The notes under the pieces: model-generated | What the model saw: only the letters and a program-made list of their open reading frames with translations | The model's database searches: none | What the model was told of the DNA's origin: nothing | Translations under genes and position numbers: made by a program | Assembly: GCA_905193485.1 (NCBI GenBank) | Contig: CAJJOX010000059.1 | Span: forward strand, 1-11,080 | Length of the DNA: 11,080 bases | Direction of reading: 5' to 3' | Origin: an uncultured Porphyromonadaceae bacterium | GTDB taxonomy: Bacteria; Bacteroidota; Bacteroidia; Bacteroidales; Muribaculaceae | Shown here: piece by piece, positions 1 to 6,752 of the stretch | Layout: every line of letters starts with the position of its first letter | Position numbering within the stretch: position 1 is the first letter of the stretch

Positions 1-1
1 C

Positions 2-886
2 GTGCGCCGTGGGATTCATCTCGAAAAACCGCTTCAGCTTGTCAACATATTCAGCGCCCCGACACCCGTGATGGCTCCCCGCCGTGTGCTGGTGGTGATC
101 GAGCGCGACGCTTCAGCCAAACTGCTCACTTGCGACCATACGCAGGATGCCGACAATGCCTATCTCTCGTCGGAAGTGGTTGAAATAGCACTTGAAGAAA
201 ATGCACGGCTCGATTACTACAGCATCGAGGAATCATCGGCCCTGACAACCCGCCACAGCAATCTTTTCGCCCGCATGCAACGTGGCTCACACCTCTCCGG
301 AGGATCAATCACGCTCACATGCGGCACCACACGCAACGATTTCAGCCTCGACCTCGCAGGTGAAGGCTGCGAATGCCTGCTTGCGGGCATGGTGATCGGC
401 TCAGAGAGGATGCACACCGACAACGCTGTGCAGCTGCGCCATCTGGCACCTCGCTGCCACAGCAACCAGCTGTTTAAATATGTGCTCGACGGCGAGTCGA
501 CAGGCGCTTTCGGAGGCCGAATTCTTGTCACACCTCAGGCCGACTTCACGGACGCTTACCAGACCAACCGCAACCTGCTCGCCTCACCGCAGGCACGCAT
601 GCACACCAAGCCACAGCTCGAGATATACAACGACGACGTAAAATGCTCTCACGGCGCCACTACCGGACAGCTTGACCGTGAAGCGCTCTTTTATATGCGC
701 ACTCGCGGCATACCCGAACCTGAGGCGCGCAACATGCTCATGCAGGCCTACATGTCGGACGTTATCGACGCCGTGGCCATGGAAGAGTTGCGCGACCGCC
801 TGCGCCATCTTGTCGAGCGCCGGTTCGCAGGCGCTGACATGACCTGCTCCGATTGCGCCGCCACCTGCCGCACTAAAAAAGCATGA
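2..886 (+). CDS. sufD: SufD, Fe-S cluster scaffold subunit (5'-truncated)
   Basis: This is the C-terminal two thirds of SufD, the SufB partner in the SufBCD scaffold that assembles iron-sulphur clusters in the cytoplasm. The frame is open to the window edge, so the apparent GTG at position 2 is only the first in-frame codon; a full SufD is about 420-450 residues and 294 are present. The region is the expected beta-helix with the conserved block DVKCSHGATTGQLD, whose Cys (644-646) and His (650-652) correspond to the SufD segment facing SufB where clusters form. The end contains a cysteine cluster, TCSDCAATC, about 840-870. It is followed after 3 bases by sufS, the standard SUF order, with sufB and sufC expected upstream outside the window. 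Identification is firm; only the true start is missing. Confidence 0.95.
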   Translation: MRRGIHLEKPLQLVNIFSAPTPVMAPRRVLVVIERDASAKLLTCDHTQDADNAYLSSEVVEIALEENARLDYYSIEESSALTTRHSNLFARMQRGSHLSGGSITLTCGTTRNDFSLDLAGEGCECLLAGMVIGSERMHTDNAVQLRHLAPRCHSNQLFKYVLDGESTGAFGGRILVTPQADFTDAYQTNRNLLASPQARMHTKPQLEIYNDDVKCSHGATTGQLDREALFYMRTRGIPEPEARNMLMQAYMSDVIDAVAMEELRDRLRHLVERRFAGADMTCSDCAATCRTKKA

Positions 887-889
887 CCC

Positions 890-2107
890 ATGGATTTCGA
901 CACTACGACATATCGCGCTGATTTCCCGATCCTCGCACGAAAAATCTATAACCGTCCGCTCGTCTATCTCGACAATGCGGCATCGACACAGACACCGCGC
1001 TGTGTGGTGGAGAGCATCAATGAAATGTATTTCACCCACAAGGCCAACGTGCACCGTGGCGTACACACCCTGTCGCAGGAAGCCACATCGTTGCAGGAAG
1101 CCGCCCGTGAACGTGTGCGTGAATTTATCGGAGCCTCATCGACCGAAGAGATCATATTCACCCGCGGCACCACCGAGGCGATCAACCTTGTGGCCGCGAG
1201 TTACGGTCAGCTGCTCGACGAGGACGACGAAGTCATTCTTTCGCAGATGGAGCATCACGCCAACATCGTGCCATGGCAGCTGCTCCGCGACCGCCGGGGC
1301 ATCGTCATCAAAGTGGTGCCCATACTCCCCGACGGCTCTCTCGACATGGATGCCTACCGATCGCTGCTGACTCCCCGCACCCGCGTTGTGTCGATAACCC
1401 ACGTGTCAAACGTGCTCGGCACCGTCAATCCCGTTGCCGAAATCGTACGGCTGGCTCATGAAGCCGGTGCCGTAGCGCTCATCGACGGCGCACAGGCCAT
1501 CGCCCACTGTCAGATCGACGTTCAGGAACTCAATCCCGACTTCTATGTCTTTTCATCGCACAAGATGTATGGCCCGACCGGCGTGGGTGTCCTCTACGGC
1601 CGGCGCGAGCTTCTCGACCGCATGCCCCCCTATCAGGGCGGCGGGGAGATGATCGCCCACGTCACATTTGAAAAGACCACCTATGCCGATCTCCCGTTCA
1701 AATTCGAGGCCGGAACGCCCGACTATGTCGACATCGCGGCTTTCGACACTGCCATACGCTACATGACATCGATCGGCGTGAAAAAGATAGCCGCCCACGA
1801 AGAGCATCTGCTCCAACACACCACGCGACGCATGCTCGAGGTGCCCGGAATGCGCATATTCGGCACCGCTCCCGGCAAAAGCGCCATAATATCGTTTCTC
1901 ATCGGCAACGCGCACCACTACGACACCGGCATGCTGCTCGACAAACTCGGATTCGCCGTGCGCACAGGCCACCACTGCGCCCAGCCCCTCATGCACGCGC
2001 TCGGCGTAGAAGGCACCGTGCGGGCTTCAATGGCGCTCTACAACACCGTCGAGGAATGCGACCGTTTCGTCGACGCACTCCACAGGGTAGCGGCAATGCT
2101 TTCTTAG
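890..2107 (+). CDS. sufS: SufS, cysteine desulfurase (PLP-dependent)
   Basis: A complete 405-residue group II cysteine desulfurase, which removes sulphur from L-cysteine as a persulphide for Fe-S cluster assembly. The fold type I aminotransferase signature is intact: YLDNAAS near residue 26, the HxxH-like EHHANIVPW block, the PLP lysine K225 in SSHKMYGPTG, and the catalytic cysteine C363 in RTGHHCAQP, the last two almost at the E. coli SufS positions (K226, C364). Length is normal. The ATG at 890 lies 3 bases after the sufD stop and no Shine-Dalgarno is visible, as usual in Bacteroidota. No sufE or sufU sulphur acceptor is visible in this window. Co-transcription with sufD and the following ThiF-like gene is inferred from the tight spacing. 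Confidence 0.96.
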   Translation: MDFDTTTYRADFPILARKIYNRPLVYLDNAASTQTPRCVVESINEMYFTHKANVHRGVHTLSQEATSLQEAARERVREFIGASSTEEIIFTRGTTEAINLVAASYGQLLDEDDEVILSQMEHHANIVPWQLLRDRRGIVIKVVPILPDGSLDMDAYRSLLTPRTRVVSITHVSNVLGTVNPVAEIVRLAHEAGAVALIDGAQAIAHCQIDVQELNPDFYVFSSHKMYGPTGVGVLYGRRELLDRMPPYQGGGEMIAHVTFEKTTYADLPFKFEAGTPDYVDIAAFDTAIRYMTSIGVKKIAAHEEHLLQHTTRRMLEVPGMRIFGTAPGKSAIISFLIGNAHHYDTGMLLDKLGFAVRTGHHCAQPLMHALGVEGTVRASMALYNTVEECDRFVDALHRVAAMLS

Positions 2108-2109
2108 TC

Positions 2110-2823
2110 ATGGAACATCTGTCGGAAACAGACCGCCTCCGCTATGCGCGTCACATCTCCATGCCCGATTTCGGCGAAGAATGCCAGCTCCGGCTCAGTC
2201 ACGGCTCAGTGCTCGTCATCGGCGCGGGAGGGCTTGGCTCTCCCGTAGCCCTGTATCTGGCCGCGGCGGGCATCGGACGCATAGGCATCGTCGACGGCGA
2301 CATCGTCGACTTATCCAATCTTCAGCGTCAGGTGATCCACAGCACCGCCGACATCGGACGCCAGAAAGTGAGATCGGCTGCCGAAAAAATGCTTGCCATC
2401 AATCCAGCGCTTCATGTCGATGCCATCGACTGCTTTGTCGACGCCACGACGCTGCCGGGCCTGATCGGCGACTACGACTTCGTGATCGACGCCACCGATA
2501 GCCTCGACATCAAATTTCTGGTCGACGACATATGCACCGCTGCCGCCAAACCCTACAACCACGGCGCCATATGGCTCTACGAGGGCCAGACCATGACCGT
2601 ATTGCCCGGCACCATCACATACCGCCAACTGTTTCCAGAAAAGCCCCAGCCCGACAGAACAGCACCTGCGGCCGGCCCGCTCGGCATAGTGCCCGGCATT
2701 CTCGGCACCATTCAGGCTTCGGAAGCCATCAAATACATTGCCGGAATAGGCCGGCTCCTCACCGACCGTCTTCTTCGCTTCAATGCGCTGACAATGAAGT
2801 TCTCCGAGATACGGCTACGCTGA
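2110..2823 (+). CDS. ThiF/MoeB/HesA-family adenylyltransferase-like protein lacking zinc cysteines
   Basis: A 237-residue E1-like protein of the ThiF/MoeB/HesA family, whose members adenylate the C-terminal glycine of small sulphur-carrier proteins. The nucleotide fold is intact: GAGGLG at 38-43, acidic VDGD at 61-64, R73 in DLSNLQRQ, K86 in GRQKV, and D130 in DATDS. The C-terminal half departs from the family: where MoeB and ThiF have CYRC, this has TYRQ (170-173); where they have a Cys in the crossover loop, this has TAPAAG (184-189); and the chain stops at EIRLR, just where the second CxxC normally follows. The start chosen is the ATG 2 bases after the sufS stop; an upstream in-frame start at 2056 would overlap sufS and add a residue stretch with no family match. 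Its position in the SUF operon hints at sulphur transfer, but the partner is not in the window. Confidence 0.85.
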   Translation: MEHLSETDRLRYARHISMPDFGEECQLRLSHGSVLVIGAGGLGSPVALYLAAAGIGRIGIVDGDIVDLSNLQRQVIHSTADIGRQKVRSAAEKMLAINPALHVDAIDCFVDATTLPGLIGDYDFVIDATDSLDIKFLVDDICTAAAKPYNHGAIWLYEGQTMTVLPGTITYRQLFPEKPQPDRTAPAAGPLGIVPGILGTIQASEAIKYIAGIGRLLTDRLLRFNALTMKFSEIRLR

Positions 2824-2845
2824 CCGCCGCGGATTTTTTTATCCG

Positions 2846-2881
2846 TTGTCGGAATATAACAGAAAAAAATCCGTAACTTTG
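2846..2881 (+). promoter_or_regulatory. Bacteroidota-type promoter for the DUF1846 gene
   Basis: TAACTTTG at 2874-2881 matches the Bacteroidota -7 consensus TAnnTTTG exactly. The nearest TTG that could be the -33 element is at 2846-2848, about 25 bases upstream, which is longer than the usual 19-21, so only the -7 box is convincing. Transcription should start about 2886-2888, only a few bases before the ATG at 2891. The upstream T7 run (2834-2840) after a very short GC stem (2812-2829) may end suf transcription weakly, but it is not a convincing terminator. Confidence 0.6.
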
Positions 2882-2904
2882 CATTCCGTTATGAAATACG
2901 GATT
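2868..2904. repeat. Perfect 8-bp inverted repeat across promoter and start codon
   Basis: AATCCGTA (2868-2875) and TACGGATT (2897-2904) are exact reverse complements, 21 bases apart. The left arm overlaps the first two bases of the -7 element and the right arm covers codons 3-5 of the DUF1846 gene. Most of the left arm lies upstream of the predicted transcript start, so it could act only as DNA, for example as an operator. A chance origin is possible. Confidence 0.35.
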
Positions 2905-4354
2905 CGACAACGACAAATACCTCAAGATTCAGTCTGAACACATCAAAGAGCGCATCGCTCAGTTCGGCAACAAGCTCTATCTCGAACTTGGCGGCAAACT
3001 TTTCGACGACCATCACGCAAGCCGCGTACTCCCCGGTTTCCAACCCGACATCAAACTGCAGATGCTGAGCCAGCTCCGCGACCACGCCGAAATCGTGATC
3101 GTGATCAGCGCCATCGACATCGAAAAAAACAAAGTGCGGCAAGACCTCGGCATCACTTACGACATGGATGTGTTGCGCCTGCGCGAGGAATTCACCAACC
3201 GCGGATTTTCGGTCAACTCCGTTGTCATCACGCACTACAACGGCCAGATGAGCGCCGATGCCTATCGCCGCCGGCTTGAAAACCTCGGCATCACCACCTA
3301 CTTTCACTACACCATCGAAGGCTATCCCAACAACGTAGGGCTTATTGCATCCGACGAAGGATTCGGGCTCAATGACTATATCGAAACAACGCGGCCGCTG
3401 GTGATTGTCACCGCACCCGGACCGGGCAGCGGCAAGATGGCCGTATGCCTCAGCCAGCTCTACAACGAACACAAGCGAGGCATCGAAGCCGGATATGCCA
3501 AATTTGAAACGTTTCCCGTGTGGAGCCTTCCGCTAAAACACCCTGTCAACATCGCCTACGAAGCCGCCACCGCCGACCTCAACGATGTCAACATGATCGA
3601 CCCCTTCCACCTGGAAGCCTACGGCAAGACTGCCATAAACTACAACCGCGACATTGAGATCTTCCCCGTCCTCAACGCCCTTTTCGAAGGCATCTACGGC
3701 GAAAACCCCTATAAATCGCCTACCGATATGGGCGTGAACATGGTGGGATTCTGCATCAGCGACAACGACGTGTGCTGTCAGGCTTCAAACAACGAGATCA
3801 TCCGACGCTACTTCACCGCGCTCAACCGTCTGGCCGTAGGCGACGGGTCCGACAACGAGGTCAACAAAATAGCATTGCTCATGAAGCAGGCTAAAATCGA
3901 CATTTCCTACCGTCGTTGCGTGACCGCAGCGCGTGCGAGAGCCGAAATTTCCGGCAAGCCCTGCTCGGCGATCGAACTCTCTGACGGCACTATAATCACC
4001 GCTGAATCAGGCGATCTTCTCGGGCCAAGCGCCGCATTGATCCTCAACACCGTCAAGCATCTGGCCGGCATAGACCACTCCGTCAAGCTTATACCGCAAC
4101 ACATCATCGAGCCCATCCAGCACCCGAAGACGAGCTATCTGCGGAGCCGCAATCCGCGGCTCCACACCGACGAGGTGCTCGTGGCGCTTTCGGTGCTCAG
4201 CACCCATGACGACAACTGCCGCCGCGCCATCGAATGCCTGCCGTGCCTCAACGGCTGTCAGGTCCATTCAACTGTGATGCTTGGTGAAGTCGACCACAAA
4301 ATCTTCAAAAAGCTCGGTGTCGGCCTCACGTGCGAACCCGTGCGCAAACGATAA
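2891..4354 (+). CDS. UPF0371/DUF1846 family protein, function unknown
   Basis: A complete 487-residue member of the UPF0371/DUF1846 family, widespread in Firmicutes and Bacteroidota, with solved structures but no established activity that I know of. The start is fixed by the family's usual N-terminus, here MKYGFDNDKYLKIQSEHI; a TTG at 2846 would add 15 residues that do not belong to it. Visible hallmarks are the LGGKLFDDHHASRVLPGF block (33-50), a P-loop-like glycine-rich turn APGPGSGKM (175-183), the internal CCQASNNEIIRRYF segment (295-308), and a cysteine-rich C-terminal part with ECLPCLNGC (448-456). There is no signal peptide or membrane segment. It appears to be a single-gene unit with its own promoter and a start codon only a few bases after the predicted transcript start. 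Family assignment is firm; function is not known. Confidence 0.9.
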   Translation: MKYGFDNDKYLKIQSEHIKERIAQFGNKLYLELGGKLFDDHHASRVLPGFQPDIKLQMLSQLRDHAEIVIVISAIDIEKNKVRQDLGITYDMDVLRLREEFTNRGFSVNSVVITHYNGQMSADAYRRRLENLGITTYFHYTIEGYPNNVGLIASDEGFGLNDYIETTRPLVIVTAPGPGSGKMAVCLSQLYNEHKRGIEAGYAKFETFPVWSLPLKHPVNIAYEAATADLNDVNMIDPFHLEAYGKTAINYNRDIEIFPVLNALFEGIYGENPYKSPTDMGVNMVGFCISDNDVCCQASNNEIIRRYFTALNRLAVGDGSDNEVNKIALLMKQAKIDISYRRCVTAARARAEISGKPCSAIELSDGTIITAESGDLLGPSAALILNTVKHLAGIDHSVKLIPQHIIEPIQHPKTSYLRSRNPRLHTDEVLVALSVLSTHDDNCRRAIECLPCLNGCQVHSTVMLGEVDHKIFKKLGVGLTCEPVRKR

Positions 4355-4420
4355 TACGCCCTCAGCGCCCGACATCCGGCCGACAGCTCAAGACGATTGC
4401 GTAAAACGCGTGCGGTTTAC

Positions 4421-4432
4421 AGCAAATTTGCT
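4421..4432. repeat. Perfect 12-bp palindrome at the -33 region
   Basis: AGCAAATTTGCT is a perfect dyad and overlaps the -33 zone of the promoter that follows. An imperfect inverted repeat (GTAAA...TTTAC, 4401-4420) lies directly before it. The size and place suit a small dimeric repressor's operator; no regulator gene is present in the window, so this is only a suggestion. Confidence 0.4.
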
Positions 4433-4461
4433 TGCCGATTGAGATGATTTCATTATTTTTG
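4431..4461 (+). promoter_or_regulatory. Bacteroidota-type promoter for the YrdC-like/ATPase/menA cluster
   Basis: CTTG at 4431-4434 and TATTTTTG at 4454-4461 are 19 bases apart and fit the Bacteroidota -33/-7 pattern (TTTG, TAnnTTTG). The predicted start near 4467 leaves a leader of about 15 bases before the ATG at 4482. An alternative -33, TTTG at 4427-4430, is 23 bases away and lies inside the palindrome. Confidence 0.65.
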
Positions 4462-4481
4462 TAAATCAAAGCAATCATGCC

Positions 4482-5099
4482 ATGCAGACTCTCCGCATCT
4501 ATCCATCGTCGGTCAACGACAAATTCATCGAACGTGCGGCCGATATCCTGCGTCGTGGCGGTGTGATGATTTTTCCCACCGACACGCTTTACGCCATCGG
4601 CTGTAGCGCGCTCAGCACCCCGGCTATCGAAAAGGTGTGCCGGATGAAAGGGCTTAACCCGCAGAAAAACACCCTGTCGATAATATGCGCCGACATCTCG
4701 CAGGCCAGCGAATATGCCCGCATCGACAACAACGCCTTCACTCTGCTCCGCGCCCACACACCCGGTCAATACACGTTTGTTTTGCCGGCTTCGCAAAAAC
4801 TGCCGAAAGCGTTCAAAGGTCGTCACACCGTAGGCATACGCATTCCCAACAACGCCATAGCGCGGCGCCTCGCCGAAGAGCTTGGCGCGCCTGTCCTCAC
4901 GACTTCGATTCCGACCGAAGGGCTGTCTGACGATGAGATCATCCACCCGGACGAAATAGCCCTGCGCTTCGAAGCGGGCTGTGCGGATCTCATGATCGAC
5001 GGCGGACAAGGCTCCTCCACACCATCCACCGTTGTCGACCTTACAGACAGTTCCTCGCCGGAAGTGATCAGGCACGGCGCCGGCACCGACGATTTCTGA
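4482..5099 (+). CDS. YrdC/Sua5-domain protein, YciO-like subgroup
   Basis: A 205-residue protein with one YrdC domain, the fold of the enzymes that make threonylcarbamoyl-AMP for the t6A modification of tRNA. The domain is complete: FPTDTLYAIGC (31-41), a nucleotide-binding THTPGQYTFVLP-like block (92-102, AHTPGQYTFVLP), GIRIPNN (118-124), and the terminal PSTVVDLT (181-188). It resembles E. coli YciO more than TsaC: the TsaC KxR motif reads KGL (56-58), and SxN reads SIP (142-144), so two of the four signature residues are changed. No Sua5 C-terminal domain is present. Automatic annotation would call it threonylcarbamoyl-AMP synthase; the activity may be weak or different. The ATG at 4482 is preferred over the out-of-frame ATG at 4477. 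First gene of a likely operon, 27 bases before the ATPase gene. Confidence 0.85.
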   Translation: MQTLRIYPSSVNDKFIERAADILRRGGVMIFPTDTLYAIGCSALSTPAIEKVCRMKGLNPQKNTLSIICADISQASEYARIDNNAFTLLRAHTPGQYTFVLPASQKLPKAFKGRHTVGIRIPNNAIARRLAEELGAPVLTTSIPTEGLSDDEIIHPDEIALRFEAGCADLMIDGGQGSSTPSTVVDLTDSSSPEVIRHGAGTDDF

Positions 5100-5126
5100 T
5101 TCATCACCATTCCGACAACCAATGCC

Positions 5127-6752
5127 ATGAAACAGCAACCACACATCACGCTGCCGCCATGCACGGCAGACCGGCGGCCATCGCTCAGCGACACCTCCTC
5201 ATGCCGCATAGTCATCGTTGGCGCCAACGGTGCCGGCAAAAGCCGTTTCGCAGCTCGGATGGCAGCCGATGCCGGCGAAAGAGCCTTCACGTTATCCGCC
5301 CTGTCGGCCATCTTCAGCCGCGGCTACTCACAGGCGTCAGCATCGTCAATCGACCGTCTTTATGCCAAAGCTTCGGCCGAGAACCTGCATCCCGACAACG
5401 AATCCACGCAGCTCGAACGGCTCATGTGGCTGCTGATGCGCGACGAGATGATCAACCTGATCAACTATAAGGTGAATCATGCCGCCGACCCCTCGACACA
5501 GCTCGCGTCAACCAAACTCGACGAAATCATAGCCATCTGGCAAGAGATATTCCCGGACAACAAAGTGCTCATCGAAAGCGGCCGAATGCTGTTTGCGCGC
5601 CGCCCCGGCGCCGGAAGTCCCGACACCGACGACCGCTATTCAGCCCTCAAGCTTTCAGCCGGCGAAAAAGCCGTCATATACTATCTTGGCGCCATCTCTT
5701 ACGCTCCGCGGCAGTCGGTAGTGTTTGTCGACAGCCCGGAGATGTTTCTGCACCCGACCATACTTCAGGCCGTATGGAACCGCATCGAACTTCTGCGACC
5801 CGACTGCACATTCGTCTACACCACCCACGATCTCGACTTCGCATCGACACGCACCTCGGCCTCAGTGATATGGGTGCGCGGTTTCGACGCCAAAGCCACG
5901 CGGTGGGACTATACCATACTCCCGCCCGACGCGGCCATATCCGACGATATATATGCAGCCATACTCGGTGCGCGAAAGCCGGTGCTCTTTATCGAAGGCG
6001 ACGGCCGACACTCCATCGATGCAAAGCTCTATTCGCTTATATTCAAAGACTTCACTGTGAAACCGCTCGGCAGCTGCAACAAAGTGATCGAAGCCACTCG
6101 CTCATTCAACACCCTCAGCTCCTTTCATAAGATGGACTCCTACGGCATCGTCGACCGCGACCGGCGCGACAGCCACGAAGTGGAATACCTGCGTGGCAAA
6201 CGCGTGATGGTGCCCAATGTCGCCGAAGTCGAAAACATCCTCATGCTCGAAGGTGTCATACGCGCCGTGGCCCACCATTGCGGCAAAGATGAAAACCGTG
6301 TGTTCGGGCGCGTCAAGCGCTCGGTCATAAACCAGTTTGCATCCGACATGCGCCAACAGGCTCTGCTCCACACACGCCATCGGGTGAAACGCACTGTCGA
6401 ATACCGTATCGACGGCCGTTTCAACAGCATCGGAATGCTCGAGCAGCACATGCAGAACCTCATGCACGAAATCAATCCGCGCGGACTTTACGAGTCATTT
6501 CTGCGCGACTTTTCGGTTTTCAAGGCCAACGGCGACTATTCATCCATTCTCCGGGTCTATAACCAGAAATCCATGCTTCCGTCGAGCAACGTCGCCGGAC
6601 TATGCGGACTCGCCAACAAAGAGGAATATATCGACACCATACTTGAGATTCTCCGCACCAACGCCCCCGATGCCCAGCGCCTCACGCTCTCGATCCGTGA
6701 ATGCTTCAACCTGCCGCCGTCAGCCACGGCACCAATCCCCGACACCAAATGA
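5127..6752 (+). CDS. P-loop ATPase fused to DUF4435/TOPRIM-like domain
   Basis: A 541-residue two-domain cytoplasmic protein. Residues about 25-260 form an ABC-type AAA domain: Walker A GANGAGKS (32-39), a helical insert (about 70-160), signature LSAGEK (176-181), Walker B VVFVDSPE (198-205) and switch histidine THD (233-235). The residue after the Walker B Asp is Ser203 where OLD-like ATPases usually have Glu (DEPE); Glu205 is kept. Residues about 284-540 resemble DUF4435, a TOPRIM-like nuclease fold: LFIEGDG with E290, IVDRDR with D343 and D345, and AEVENILML with E367/E369. ATPase plus DUF4435 is the make-up of PARIS (AriA plus AriB), which also exists fused. Against defence: it lies between metabolic genes and overlaps menA by ATGA. 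Domain calls are fairly sure; function is unknown. Base composition is like its neighbours, with no sign of recent transfer. Confidence 0.85.
   Translation: MKQQPHITLPPCTADRRPSLSDTSSCRIVIVGANGAGKSRFAARMAADAGERAFTLSALSAIFSRGYSQASASSIDRLYAKASAENLHPDNESTQLERLMWLLMRDEMINLINYKVNHAADPSTQLASTKLDEIIAIWQEIFPDNKVLIESGRMLFARRPGAGSPDTDDRYSALKLSAGEKAVIYYLGAISYAPRQSVVFVDSPEMFLHPTILQAVWNRIELLRPDCTFVYTTHDLDFASTRTSASVIWVRGFDAKATRWDYTILPPDAAISDDIYAAILGARKPVLFIEGDGRHSIDAKLYSLIFKDFTVKPLGSCNKVIEATRSFNTLSSFHKMDSYGIVDRDRRDSHEVEYLRGKRVMVPNVAEVENILMLEGVIRAVAHHCGKDENRVFGRVKRSVINQFASDMRQQALLHTRHRVKRTVEYRIDGRFNSIGMLEQHMQNLMHEINPRGLYESFLRDFSVFKANGDYSSILRVYNQKSMLPSSNVAGLCGLANKEEYIDTILEILRTNAPDAQRLTLSIRECFNLPPSATAPIPDTK

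Noticed and set aside
2830..2845. CGGAT-T6-ATCCG as a terminator of the suf operon
   Set aside because: The stem is only 5 bp and the T-run is in the loop, not after the stem; it does not fit an intrinsic terminator.
2780..3472. 230-codon open frame on the minus strand over the DUF1846 start
   Set aside because: It overlaps the strongly conserved DUF1846 N-terminus and shows the same composition of a reverse shadow.
4362..5144. 260-codon open frame on the minus strand opposite the YrdC-like gene
   Set aside because: It lies antisense to a clearly conserved gene, has no recognisable domain, and such shadows are expected from codon bias in GC-rich DNA.
5127..6752. Calling a proven defence island or PARIS system
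   Set aside because: No integrase, transposase, restriction gene or toxin-antitoxin pair is nearby, and the neighbours are metabolic. The domain make-up alone supports only a hypothesis.
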